Assembly: GCA_949825045.1 (NCBI GenBank)
Contig: OX463815.1
Span: 32,665,356 to 32,729,355, forward strand
Length of the DNA: 64,000 nucleotides
Origin: Argyresthia goedartella
Taxonomy: Eukaryota > Arthropoda > Insecta > Lepidoptera > Argyresthiidae
Direction of reading: 5' to 3'
Numbering within the stretch: the first letter of the stretch is position 1; every line of letters starts with the position of its first letter. The position numbers were made by a program, and so were the translations under genes. Of this stretch, positions 54,331-64,000 are shown in pieces. The notes under the pieces were generated by a model. The model did no database searches, was not told the DNA's origin, and saw only the letters and a program-made list of their open reading frames with translations.

Positions 54331-54665
54331 TAACGGCAACAAATATAATGATCACCAAAAAAATTTTTTCCTACCCAAAATGGATAAATTAACACCAAGT
54401 TGCAAAAAATATCAGGGCAAAATACTGCGGTAGCTTAGGTGAAGGGTAAAGGGGGTGAGCGAAGCGAAGCCCCCTTTATGCTTCGTGTTAGGTTGAACAT
54501 GTAAGAACAACAAAAATTACTTAAAACATAAAAATAAGTTTGGTGATCATTTATCCAAACACAATTTGGTGGACATTTATCCATTCTGGCAGTCATTTCG
54601 TATTTATTGGTAGTAAAATAGGTGCGTTTTTGGTAATCGTTTTAAACATAAGCCCTTATTAACTG
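54330..54665 (-). repeat. Repeat X, copy 3, abutting the Helitron fragment
   Basis: Complement of copy 1: AAGGGCTTATGTTTAAAACG ATTACCAAAAACGCACC at the right, TTTTTTTGGTGATCATTATA TTTG at the left. It lies directly upstream (in helicase sense) of the Helitron remains. Confidence 0.75.
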
Positions 54666-54851
54666 GCTGGACACCCGTTGACCACTCTCGAAGTGCACGG
54701 CGAGGTGGAAGACGCTTGGAAACCTTTCGTGTATTGGAAACGACAAAATTGTCCACACTGCCTCGGAAGTACTGATATATCGGCCACTTTCATATAGCTT
54801 TACTTTGTCTTGTAACAGAACGATGATGGAATATTTTTACTATGCACATTC

Positions 54852-54958
54852 ATTGCATTTGACCCCACACTAGGATACCCTGTTTCGTATAGCGACGCGA
54901 CGTCACAAATATAAATGCCGGATTCGAACCTGCGACCGTCATAGTCGTCGTGTAAGAA
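54852..54958 (-). mobile_element. SINE (type A), decayed minus copy
   Basis: Complement contains a B-box-like GGTTCGAATCC, CGACGTCGCGTCGCTATACG and AACAGGGTATCCTAGTGTGG GGTCAAATGCAATG, matching the SINE A body and end. Confidence 0.6.
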
Positions 54959-55335
54959 ACGGTTTTTGCGCCACGCTGCATACTCGTTTAGTAAGAAGGG
55001 CGGTCCAGCTAATTTCGTGACTTACTGCAGTACATAGTCATGTCGTCAGCTTTTAATAGGTAATTCTTTCTGAAATATTAATCAACAAGACGCTTTTGGC
55101 AATCCTATTGACTGGATCGCTTAGTACTTACGGTGTAATACGGTGCAGATAACAGCCGACTAAATCTCATCATGCTGCGGTTAAGCAATAAGAGCTAGAT
55201 AGGGAAAAAAATCTAACTATACGGCTGTCTGGCTCATAACTAAAGTAGGTCAGAATGTCTGTTAAGCTGATAGATAATATGATTATAAGCTCTTCGTTAA
55301 AGCACAGAATAAAGTTGTTTATAAGCTACGCTCTA
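54959..55335. other. Non-coding
   Basis: Nothing recognised. Confidence 0.4.
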
Positions 55336-55728
55336 CACTGAAAAAAAACCCTTGTTATTCGTAGCTAAACTTTCGTCTACGTATAACATAGAAAAAGTGA
55401 CCACAAAACTATAACAATACGTAACCAAATCTAGTTTGGTTATTTTTTAACGAAACTGTTTTGTAATTAATGTTAACACTATTTTGTTTAAGTCATACCA
55501 AGGTGCTTACTTAAAGGTAGGCCTACTTACATGCAGTTAGGAAGCCAATTGTTTGTTTACTTCAGCCATTTTTTACAAAACAGTTTTTACTGTTATTAAC
55601 TAAACTAATGAGTTGTTTTAGCTGTTGTTTTGTTACTATAACCTGATATATTAGTTAATTTAGATAACTTGTTTTGTTAATTTTTACAAAACAGTTTGAC
55701 TGTTAGTAACAAAACTTTGCTTGTTTTA

Positions 55729-56020
55729 GCTGTAGTAGTTTGTTTATATGGTATTTAGTACTTCTGTAGTGTGTAGCCTAATTTATATTAGCTATCTGAG
55801 CGTTTTAGCATGGCAATAAGCGGTAATTTCCCTTTTGTTAATATTTCAAGAATCACCGATTAGATTGACATTATTTTCAAATCAATCTAATCGGTGATTC
55901 TTGAAATATTAACAAATGGGAATTACCGCTTATTGCCATGCTAAAACGCTCAGATAGCTAATATAAATTAGGCTACATACTACAGAAGTACTAAATACCA
56001 TATAAACAAAAAACTACAGC
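55729..56020. repeat. Very long near-perfect hairpin, 140-bp arms
   Basis: Left arm 55729-55868, loop 55869-55881, right arm 55882-56020. Arms differ at only a few sites (for example TTTCCCTTTTG against its mirror TTTCCCATTTG, and GTGTGTAG against GTATGTAG). Inner arm words: GCTATCTGAGCGTTTTAGCA, TGGCAATAAGCGGTAATT, ATTTCAAGAATCACCGATTA. Confidence 0.9.
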
Positions 56021-56162
56021 AAAACACACAAAAAAACATTGTACTACCTATATAAAATTTAAAAGTAGGCAGATAAATAAAAGCAATTGTTTTACAAATG
56101 TAATTGTTGTATTGTTAGACTTCAGAAATTTTACAATGTAAGAACCATTATCACATAAATCA

Positions 56163-56307
56163 AAATCTCAAAACAACGGGAATCTTTTTCCCAATGTCCC
56201 AGTGTCCTCCAGTGACTGTAGGCCATACTCGTACGTTGTAGAATTATTAGTACCCTGTGAGGCCTGTGATCTATTCGGCTCAGACGACTGATCTTCATAT
56301 GTCTGAA
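56163..56307 (-). CDS. Possible exon 2 of a SAM-domain gene
   Basis: After cagtttcag| the minus strand is open for 45 codons: TYEDQSSEPNRSQASQGTNN, STTYEYGLQSLEDTGTLGKR, FPLF-stop. It has a good acceptor and normal composition. Spliced directly to the exon at 56631-56724 it is out of phase (that exon exits in phase 1), giving a stop after two codons, so an exon is missing or one of the two has decayed. Confidence 0.35.
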
Positions 56308-56630
56308 ACTGAGAAAACCATGTGATTAGGGCGTATCAATCTATTTCGGTTAGGTAACGACGTAGTGGTAAGGAAATAGAGGTACCTATTGAATTACTGT
56401 TGATTGTTAAATATACTTCTATTTCTATAGCCATACTTTCCTCCCCCGGTAGGTAGGTTAGACACAGATGCAAGCTAGCGTTATTTATAGGTTTGGGTGC
56501 CGAGGTACTAACTTTTGGCGCGTTGGCACCATGCTGGCGCGGCAGGCACGTTATGCCTTTTTACCCCCAGATTGGCATAGCTTTAGCTTACCACAAGATA
56601 ATGAAAGGAAATGATTAGGTAAATACTTAC

Positions 56631-56724
56631 CTTTGAATTGTGTAAAATACACTTCCAGGCCCCACTGCTGCAGATAATCTTCGAGAGCATCTGGGCTCTG
56701 CTCGGCCATGGTTCTCTCACTCAT
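56631..56724 (-). CDS. First exon of a SAM-domain-like protein
   Basis: MSERTMAEQSPDALEDYLQQ, WGLEVYFTQFK and donor AAAG|gtaagt. The pattern L--YL--WGLE-Y---F is the first helix and turn of a SAM domain, as in several insect proteins of unknown role that often occur in or near mobile DNA. The upstream frame stays open (to about 56898) but reads as untranslated leader and CpG-rich promoter. Two in-frame starts exist (56724, 56709). Downstream exons that would complete the SAM domain were not found. Confidence 0.5.
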
Positions 56725-56879
56725 TTTTAAGTAGGTAGCTGACTGAAATAAAGATTCTTCTTCTGATGAGAGAGACGACAAGCACAGAACTATTTTACTT
56801 TGGGGTTTTATGACAAACGGAGACCCGTCTTCACACGATTGTCCCGAGAGACGCAAGCGCAAGCAGCAAAATGAATAGA

Positions 56880-57115
56880 AAATCAACGTGTTTGACATGG
56901 CGTGTCGCGTCGTCGCGTCGATCGTAGCAAAATGCAGTTTTTGAAATTTTTCGCTCTTGCACAGATTAATAAAGAGTTGCTCTTGTCACTGTGCCGCACG
57001 GTCGGATTTTGTTTGACAAGACTCCATTCAACTCGCGCGAGGACTGTTGGTAGTTCGTCATCCCGTAAACAAAAGTGTTTGGTTGTAAACAATCAAAATA
57101 CGGCTAGCAGTGGAT
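56880..57115. promoter_or_regulatory. CpG-rich block upstream of SAM-like exon
   Basis: GTGTCGCGTCGTCGCGTCGA TCG and ACTCGCGCGAGGACTG stand out in AT-rich DNA directly upstream of the minus-strand exon, consistent with a promoter or 5' leader. No TATA box placed with confidence. Confidence 0.3.
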
Positions 57116-57536
57116 GACGCTATGTTTAGTTCAACATATTAGTTTGTTGTTAATTACATAAGTTTTGTTGAATTGCAGTTTTGTGTGTAAAAAATAACAA
57201 ACTTAATTGAGATAATAGTAACAAGATGTTTGTTTAGTGTTTAACAATAATAATTGTTTGATAGTTCAGCAAGCCTTTAGTAACGAATAGTCTAAGAATT
57301 AGTATCAACTAAGTAAACATGTATTGTTGCAAGTTACCAATCCAATTTGTTTACTTCATTAAGGTTATACATGACTAAATCTTAGCTATTAAACAACCGA
57401 ACTGAAAATAACCAAACCAGTTTTGTGCTTCGTAAATAAACCACTTTAATTATTTCAAATTAAGTTTATTGACGACTAACTGAAGTATGGTTAAAAAGGC
57501 GATAACCGAAAAAGTTTTGTTATTAATTTTTTTCAG

Positions 57537-58445
57537 ATATGTTACAAAAGGTGTGCATTAGTATTAAGTTTTCTTTTATCTTGTAAATATTGGTGCAACT
57601 GAGTAAATATCAACAATGGTAACATCAACAATCTCGGGACAACTTTTGGCAGCAGCAAAACCTCGAAATGTTAGGAAGATTTTTATAAATAAATAAATAA
57701 TCATAAATTCTTGACGGTGCATCCTAGCGAAAAGTTACTTTCTAACAAATAAAAGAGCATACAATTTTGCGTCTACTGAGTACCAAAAATTAAGAATCGG
57801 TGTGACGTTTAGGGTTTAGCCCCAAAGGTCAACCAAGAGAAGACAATATTAAGAAAGAGAATTTATTGGTAATTTAGAAGGAAGGATCGGCCAAATCAAA
57901 GGTGATCCCAAAAAAGTATTAGTATAAAAATATAAGCTTAAAATATAAAGATAAAAAGAGCCCAAAATGAGTTATCCATCAATAGGTAGGTCTGGACAGA
58001 TATATATACCGATAGAAGGTGGATGAATTCAGGCCTTGTTGGGGTTTTAAGCCGGTTGTATTTTAACCCTGGTGGATTTTAACCCGGGTGAATTTTAATC
58101 CGGAATGTTAAAGGTGAATTAGCCCATCAGGTAAAGAATCCGGTGTTGGAAACCCGGTATGGTGTTCCCAGATGGGAACCAGGAAACACTTATTTACTTT
58201 ACTTTAAGAAATCTCCGTAGTAATAGTAATAGATCTTAATAAAATCATGTTAATCCAATTAACATGGTATTTCTTTTATACAGGTCGATACTATGGACGA
58301 CCGATCAATTGTCATTGTTATGCTCTGTCTCTGAAAACCTTGCTTCATGTATAAAAAGTCTCAACCAGTCAATCATTCAATCAAGGCTGGCTCGTAGGAC
58401 GCTGCCTCGGGCGATCGTGTGTCATGTAACCCCTCAGTTAAATCA
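57537..58445. other. Non-coding; four 16-17-bp tandem units
   Basis: At 58049-58112: TTTTAAGCCGGTTGTA, TTTTAACCCTGGTGGA, TTTTAACCCGGGTGAA, TTTTAATCCGGAATGTT. Otherwise nothing recognised. Confidence 0.5.
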
Positions 58446-58598
58446 TGTTGAATGGACGCCATCGCGGTTGGTCTTATCATAATACGTATGTAATCTTTGT
58501 TTATCAACGCATAGTGAGTAGTTTAGTGTATAGTGCATATATATGCTATAAGCCAATAAAGTGTAGTGGTGTAACCAAGTAGGCGATTAACTTCAACA
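58446..58598. mobile_element. Possible solo LTR (153 bp)
   Basis: Starts TGTTGAATGGACG and ends GATTAACTTCAACA, so TGTTGAA/TTCAACA are short inverted ends of the TG...CA kind. An AATAAA lies at 58555. No clear target-site duplication (flanks AATCA and ATCTT) and no neighbouring gag or pol frame. Tentative. Confidence 0.3.
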
Positions 58599-59234
58599 AT
58601 CTTCACCCATAAATCTTCAACCAGCTCTTTGGAAGGGGCAAACGACCGCGGACCATTTTCTCCGTAATCGGAGGCGGTGCCCCGCCTTCGGTCCTGTGCT
58701 GGTGGATCTGAGGGACCCCTGTCTGGTAGCCATGGACATTCCCGTTGCAGCCGTAATCCGTGGTTTTGGAGCGGTCAGAGACACGTGTAGCAGCCAGTTT
58801 GGGGGTGCGGCATTCAGATACCGCGAGGTGACACCTACCCCTATCACTACATCATTTGGCATCCCGAGGAGGGAGCTTATATTTCAGCGACCAAGTCAAG
58901 TATCAAAAAAATCAAAGCTCTTCAGACTCACAAGTCATAAACCAAATAAAGAAAAAAGGAAATAAATGACACGAAGTACGGTTGACATGCCACAACGTCA
59001 CATCGGTCAAGCAACGTAACAATAGTTACTAGAAAACCATGGTCAAAAGTTTTTTCCAACTTTGCACATAACCGAAATGTAGTCGTTTGTGAAGTGCCCC
59101 GTCAAACTTCAAACTTCATGTTTCTAATCAAAATAGATTCTTACGAACATATTTTGAATGTCATTTGAATTTAAATAATGCAAAAAAAACTACTACCGCT
59201 TCGGAAAGTGTTATGGCAGTGGAGAAGAAGCGGC
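58599..59234. other. Non-coding with an unassigned GC-richer frame
   Basis: 58696-58965 (+) is open for 89 codons (LVDLRDPCLVAMDIPVAAVI, RGFGAVRDTCSSQFGGAAFR) without a known domain. Directly downstream of the LTR candidate, but it does not resemble gag. CCTCCGTAATCGGAGG-type inverted words near 58660 may form a hairpin. Confidence 0.3.
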
Positions 59235-59455
59235 GCAAGAAACTCGTACACTGCAACACGGCACACGTGATCAAGTGATCAAGTTTCATTTTTACGTCTC
59301 ACGCAGGAGTTGCAGGTTCGAGTCCCGATGCTAAGAATGTACCAATGAGTATTATAACGGACGTTCTAACGGTGATGGAAAACATCGTGAGGAAACGTTC
59401 ATAGCCGCGGCGATGGGCTAGCCCCCTGTCATGCGAAATTGAGTAATGAGTCTCT
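59235..59455 (+). mobile_element. tRNA-derived SINE (type C)
   Basis: B-box inside GCAGGTTCGAGTCCCGATGC, then TAAGAATGTACCAATGAGTA, ACGGACGTTCTAACGGTGAT GGAAAACATCGTGAGGAAAC and GATGGGCTAGCCCCCTGTCA. A fragment of the same family is at 24627. Confidence 0.7.
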
Positions 59456-60593
59456 GGCTAAACGTGCGCAAACAAATTGTGGGTAAATTCAAAAGCCAAT
59501 TACAGGAATTTGGGAGATTGCCAATTGCGAGGAGGGTATTTGACGGACGCTTATTGGCTAAATAAAGACGTGTAAGTGAAGGACAAATCTTTGTTAATCC
59601 TTTATCCTTCGTGTTAGGTAGAACATGTAAGAATAACAAAGTCCAACGCTCGTTTAGGTTAGACTTGTTGAAAAAATATCGATACATCGATATATCGATA
59701 TTTTTTATTCGATATTTTCAACCGAAATATTTTGATCAAATATTTCGATATAATTGATACAAAATATCCGATATCGAAAATAGTATCAAAATCAATTTTT
59801 TTTTAGCATCTGCACATTATATGTAAATCTGGCGGTTCCTAACAATAGGAGCCGGCTGACAGCGAAGCTTGCGAACAACAGAGTTTCGCTACTTGAAAAA
59901 TACTGGTTTGCCTGATCTAATAAATAATTATAAAAAATAACCTTAGTTTTTACTAAGATTTTCGTACATTTAAGTAAAGTGCGTGATCTTAGATAATATT
60001 ACTGAGCTAGGCTGAACTAAATTTATTTTTAATTCTAACTTAAAATGTTCACAAAAAATATGGCTGACACATCGATATTGTTTTTGCGATATATCGAGGC
60101 CGATATTGACGTTTTTATAAATATCGATATATCGATATTTTTTTTTACTTTTGATATAATCGACAAATCAGGACGAGCTGTCTTTTATAGAGATCATTTT
60201 AATCATAATCCCCTTAAGGCTCTTTCTACTACATTGGCACCATATTTTCAATGTTATGGCTTGGTAATAAACTCTAAAACCAATGAAAATTTTCTCTTAT
60301 GCCTTAATAAAGGGTTAAAATCGGCCGACATTCCAATTTGAATCGTACTGCGAATCGTATTTAAATTCCTAGATGTCAGAGATACACAAAAAAGCAATTG
60401 TTATTCAAAAGTGTATCTAGTCGCGCTCAGTTTTTTGCGCAATTCAATAATTTAGTCAGGCTTTCAATCAGTATTTTTGATAATCTAATAGTTGATTTAC
60501 GGTCACACGTTTATGTATATACGTTTATATACTACCCCTTTGATATTTTTGAATTTATGTGCAGTCAATTAGGGAAATTTGTATGAAACTCGA
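59456..60593. other. Non-coding; repeat X piece and TATCGATA-rich blocks
   Basis: 59595-59645 contains TTTATCCTTCGTGTTAGGTA GAACATGTAAGAATAACAAA, a piece of repeat X. 59668-59780 and 60068-60148 are dense in TATCGATA/CGATAT words. 60045-60341 (+) is open for 98 codons but low-complexity Ile/Asp-rich at its start; no domain. Confidence 0.5.
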
Positions 60594-60812
60594 CAACTCC
60601 GTGGCGCTGCGGTTATCGCTCTGCCTACCACGTTCTACCTACGACCTACGAGAGGTCCCGGTTTCGATCCCCGGCTAGGGATAAAGAAAAAAAACAGGTC
60701 TTGGATGTTTATATGTGTGTGGTGTCGCTGTTTCTGGTTGGCACGACACAGGGTACCCAAGTGTGGGGCCAGGAGCAATGTATGCAGCTGTATTGAAAAA
60801 AAGGTTTTAAAC
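60594..60812 (+). mobile_element. tRNA-derived SINE (type A), full copy
   Basis: Head CTCCGTGGCGCTGCGGTTAT CGCTCTGCCTACC with a small internal duplication (CTACGACCTACGA), B-box GGTTTCGATCCCC, AAAGAAAAAAAACAGGTCTT GGATGTTTATATGTGTGTGG, TTGGCACGACACAGGGTACC, GTGTGGGGCCAGGAGCAATG, and an A-rich end. Confidence 0.8.
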
Positions 60813-61250
60813 TGGTGACTAGCTAAACGTGGGCTAGGCGCAAAGGTGCCTCTGACACCTAGTATGGGGAAAATATCAATAAAATATCGAACAACGAACA
60901 ACAGTTTCAACATTATGGTTTCTATAATTGGATGTGTCTATCGAAACCCGATAAATTTTAAGCCTTACTAAGAGCAATAAGCTGAATAGTTTCAAGGGGG
61001 ATGCGTAACTGGGAGGTAGTAGGTCAAGGAGTCACTGGAGGGCGGTAGAACTGACCTCTATGTGGGTCATACGGTCCACTATACACTCTCGATCAATGCG
61101 CCAAATCTGGTCATTGGAACTGATGAAATTGGACTGACGACAATTGGATGACGCCAAAAAGATTTCCCCACTGACTGGCGTCAAACTGGCTTTAATTTCT
61201 TGATTGTAACTCAATTGAGTTACAATGGAATAAAGAAGGAACCTAAATAT
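60813..61250. other. Non-coding
   Basis: Nothing recognised apart from a palindrome at 61206-61226 (TTGTAACTCAATTGAGTTACAA). Confidence 0.4.
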
Positions 61251-61358
61251 TTTATAAACATGCGAGACCTGTTTTTTTTTCTTTACCTCCAGCCGGGGAT
61301 CGAACCCGGGACCTCTCGCATGGTAGGCAGAGCCACAACCGCTGCGCCACAGAGGTCG
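61251..61358 (-). mobile_element. tRNA-derived SINE (type A), minus copy
   Basis: Complement: GACCTCTGTGGCGCAGCGGT TGTGGCTCTGCCTACCATGC GAGAGGTCCCGGGTTCGATC CCCGGCTGGAGGTAAAG AAAAAAAACAGGTCTCGCAT GTTTATAAA. This is the best-preserved head in the window: A-box-like TGGCGCAGCGG and B-box GGTTCGATCCC. Confidence 0.8.
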
Positions 61359-61828
61359 TCAAATAAGTTCAAATCACAGTGAGTGCCCAGCTTAAGCTAG
61401 ACTATACCTTGACACTAGGCCCGAAAGTAATGTAGTACCTATTAAATAATTGACTAAATTGGGCACAATTGTGCCTTTGCCACCTCGTATGGGGAAAATC
61501 GTGACGCTGTGTTATATAGGCCCGAATGATAAAAGACAAGTCAAGATCTAAATTTGCGCCAATGATGAAGTTATATTCAAAATATCTATGGATGGATGGA
61601 ATGTCATGTCAAAGATGACTCAAAATCAGTGGTACCTATGACAATGGCAGGTCAGTCGACTCAAGGGTAAGCAGTTATTGAAACCGAGCTGTTCTAAATC
61701 GGTTACACCTTTCAGATGAACCTCCGGGTCTATTGCATACGATGAAAACGATGAATATAGCACAGAAGAGTTTATCTGACGACTATAGTATGAAATGGTT
61801 AACATGGTGCTTGACGGATGTAAATCTT
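61359..61828. other. Non-coding
   Basis: Nothing recognised. Confidence 0.4.
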
Positions 61829-61969
61829 ACCTCCGATTTCTGAATTCAGAATTTCACTAATCAATACCTAAGTATCGTTCTGTCTCTGCACATTTAAAAA
61901 AAATAACGTGATAGAACGATAATTAAGTATTAACTTAGGGAATTTCTCAATTCAGAAACCGGCAGTTAG
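61829..61969. mobile_element. ~140-bp MITE with ~50-bp inverted arms
   Basis: Left ACCTCCGATTTCTGAATTCA GAATTTC ... AAGTATCGTTCTGTC; complement of right ACTGCCGGTTTCTGAATTGA GAAATTC ... AATTATCGTTCTATC. Short central spacer. Non-coding. Confidence 0.7.
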
Positions 61970-62039
61970 TCTGTTAGTGAGGGGATGTTGCTTAAAAACA
62001 TCGATTAATCAAATGAATCGATACACTCTTGAATTGGAT

Positions 62040-63010
62040 GCAGCTTTGGATAGAGTTTGACTCCAAATCTATCGCCACTTTTCCCCCAGCGATTTAGTTT
62101 AATCCGCAGAGATGTTGAATGCTGACCTCGAGAATGTGAAGGACTGGGTCTCGTCCCACGGGCTATTGGTTAACCCGATAAATACGCATGCAATGATTAT
62201 TGGAACCAAGCACTCTCTTTCCTTATTACAGAAACCTATTGTTCCTGTAACTTATAATGGTACTACAATAGAGTACACTGCTAATGCGAAAACCTTGGGG
62301 TCATATTTGATAACCAGCTGTGTTGGTCTCCACATGTCTGCGAGGTCAGCAGACGGGTCTTTGCGTCTTCACATTCCCTCAGGCAACTGCAGAACTTCTT
62401 GCCACGGCAGACCAAAATTACCCTTGTACATTCCCTTTTAATGCCACTAATCGAGTATGCCGATGTTGCCTGTGCGAGTGCGAGCGGAGAGAAACTGAAT
62501 AAACTCGAGTGACTTCGGAATCTCGGAATTCGGTTTATCTTCGGAGTGCGCAAACTCGACCATGTTTCTCAATATCGCAAAGAGTTGGAGTGGCTTCCGA
62601 TTCGTCGTCGCCGAGACTCTCACATTCTTTATTATCTGTTCAATATCTTGGAAAATCCGAGCTACCCCAACTACCTTCGAGACCGTTTTCAGTATGTCTT
62701 TTCGGGAGACCGGCACCGGAGATCTCACACTGTCTCACTTTTAGCCACTCCGCGGCATCACAACGCTGCGCATTAACTCTCTTTCAGGTTGCGGGCGGTC
62801 CGACTCTGGACTTCCTAGCACTTTATGAGACATTCCCACTCTTTTCTCTTTTAAGAAACCTATTAAAGAGTACTACATCTCTCTTTCGTAAAAGCTATTG
62901 TATTTATATTATTATATGTAATGTTTATGTAGTATGTATCGGTATTTATTTAGTACTTACTGTTTGTACTTTATAGGTAATTCATTTATTCCTAGGCATT
63001 TTATTTATAC
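62040..63010 (+). pseudogene. LINE RT C-terminal half and 3' UTR
   Basis: Reads MLNADLENVKDWVSSHGLLV, NPINTHAMIIGTKHSLSLL, ANAKTLG then with a frameshift VIFDNQLCWSPHVCEVSR, MPLIEYADVACASASGEKLN, RFIFGVRKLDHVSQYRKELE, WLPIRRRRDSHILYYLFNIL and SLLATPRHHNAAH. These follow the RT catalytic core in Jockey-like LINEs of insects. The 3' UTR holds TTCATTTATTCCTAGGCATT TTATTTATAC, shared with the copy at 8400-8880. Dead 5'-truncated copy with several frameshifts. Confidence 0.8.
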
Positions 63011-63490
63011 TATTTGCTTTCGTCTCTCTCTGTGTGTCTGTCAGTTCCAGTCTAGGGGCCATAGTTTTCAAGCGATCCTCACAAAACTTGGCACAGGTGT
63101 TCCTTGAATTAAACGATTTTTTTAGTCGAGAGCTTTTTTTGATTTCCCCCTTGGGGGGGGAGTTATAACGTCATTAATTTTTTGTATGTTTTTTTTTCTT
63201 CTTTCTGAAAACTATCGTGTGGGGTATCAAATTAAAGGGCTTCTTGAGCCGGTTCTAAAAATATCCTACAAAATTATCTGTCGGCCGCCTGTTTTATAAT
63301 AATCCAAGAAATATTTTCAAAACAAACCAAGTTTCGACTCCTCGATGACGGATTAGTAAAGAGGATCTATACAGACCATGAGAGTGAGTGAAATAGACTA
63401 TAACTATTTTCGTGAAAAGTCAATAGATTGTATTTTAAATCGCAAAATGTAGTTTACAAAGTTATTGGTGCGGCTACTTTACTACTTGAT
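63011..63490. repeat. Dispersed repeat, partly shared with 44.9 kb
   Basis: Contains ATCCTCACAAAACTTGGCAC AGG, GGTATCAAATTAAAGGGCTT and, at 63450-63475, the complement of GCCGCACCAATAACTTTGTA AAC, also present (as ACCGCACCAATAACTTTGTA AAC) at 44958 in the 'GGTTCCGTACC' repeat. Non-coding. Confidence 0.45.
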
Positions 63491-64000
63491 TTTGATTGAA
63501 TCTAAAATACATACTTACCTATAAATTGGTTCACAGTCCCCCCTGTTAGCGAGGTCTACTGCCCACAGGGCCACTAGTGATACTATTTCCCATAATGCCC
63601 TTGCCTGAAAGAAATCTCTTTTTAGAGATAAGCTTGCCTTGTACATGCATTTTCTTTTAATGTAACTTCTGAAATATTTGTGTGCAATAAATAATTATGA
63701 ATTTCTACTACTGTAACTACAATTTTCAATTTCGATTCTTTCGGATTGTTTGTGTAACATCCCTTGTGTTTAAAAAGTAGATTTTGTGTAGTTTTAGTTT
63801 ATCTGTCATATCACTTCTAAGATTTTATGAACTATTTACCACCAACCTTTTCTTTTACTACCACCCTACCATCGAGTAGGGGTAAATAGTGAAATATTTA
63901 AAATTAAAATATATATTGTATATTGTATAAATATATATAGATTGTAAAATTGGGCACACCATGATGTGCCGCGCGATAATATGATAAGATATGGCGGCAT
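63491..64000. other. Non-coding window end
   Basis: AT-rich; no gene or clear repeat recognised. Confidence 0.4.

Larger units (their letters stand above)
55336..57536. mobile_element. Possible ~2.2-kb DNA element with CTGAAAAAAA ends, hairpin and SAM-like exon
   Basis: Left end CACTGAAAAAAAACCCTTGT TATT; complement of the right end CTGAAAAAAATTAATAACAA AAC. The interior 55.4-55.75 kb has a ~110-bp imperfect tandem repeat (TTTTTACAAAACAGTTT at 55570 and 55681, each followed by TTGTTTTAGCTGT), a 140-bp-arm hairpin, a GC-rich block and a coding-like exon on the minus strand. Many AACAAAAC/GTTTTGTT words are spread through both flanks. No transposase was found, so it would be non-autonomous. 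Boundaries are tentative. Confidence 0.45.

Noticed and set aside
61290..61358. tRNA gene at the TGGCGCAGCGG / GGTTCGATCCC boxes
   Set aside because: The same head with the same downstream body occurs at several loci; a SINE explains it better.

Overview
The window looks like a transposon-rich stretch of an insect chromosome, most likely a moth or butterfly. The basis is sequence character: AT-rich DNA, spliced low-density coding exons, several tRNA-headed SINE families, decayed Jockey/CR1- and RTE-type LINEs, Tc1/mariner-type elements, a Crypton, Helitron remains and many short inverted-repeat elements. These combinations are familiar from Lepidoptera, but no single feature proves the order. 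No prokaryotic gene organisation and no convincing functional rRNA or tRNA gene was seen.

The one host gene that can be supported well lies on the minus strand between about 6.8 and 12.3 kb. Seven exons have consensus splice sites and compatible phases and join into a 402-codon open frame including the stop. It encodes the C-terminal half of a FAM13-family protein: an Arg/Lys-rich region, a 'coiled FEAKNGY' module and a final 'RALL..LE..RGRP...LYERYRAVKRAL' module. One exon tail (9.7 kb) has been tandemly duplicated into a separate 69-nt exon (9.6 kb). The 5' part, expected to hold a RhoGAP domain in long isoforms, is not in view.

Left of this gene are a broken, spliced Crypton tyrosine recombinase (1.4-2.6 kb, first catalytic Arg region deleted) and a minus-strand LINE chimera (2.9-4.7 kb). 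Right of it is a nested pair: a maT/Tc1-like transposon (14.3-17.9 kb) interrupted by a second IS630-Tc1-mariner-type element whose transposase shows a DD82E catalytic spacing by direct count and carries only one in-frame stop. A 422-bp non-autonomous derivative with the same ends sits 27 kb away at 44.1 kb.

From 18 to 34 kb there are decayed LINEs, MITEs, SINEs and hairpins. A long LINE with ORF1, a damaged endonuclease, an intact RT frame of 859 codons and an (ATTGA)n tail fills 34.7-38.4 kb. From 42 to 49 kb there are SINEs, a foldback MITE, the DD82E MITE, a common 'GGTTCCGTACC' repeat, three copies of a ~340-bp repeat with GATCACCAAA motifs (here called repeat X), an alternating 66/65-bp minisatellite and an RTE LINE tail. 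Helitron helicase remains lie at 53.2-54.3 kb. A ~2.2-kb element with CTGAAAAAAA ends, a 140-bp-arm hairpin and a SAM-domain-like exon occupies 55.3-57.5 kb. The right end holds SINEs, TATCGATA-rich blocks, a MITE and a LINE 3' end of the same family as a fragment inside the FAM13-like gene.

The best candidates for new biology are the DD82E element with its MITE, the hairpin element with the SAM exon, and the exon duplication in the FAM13-like gene. All calls are by eye from sequence, without database searches.
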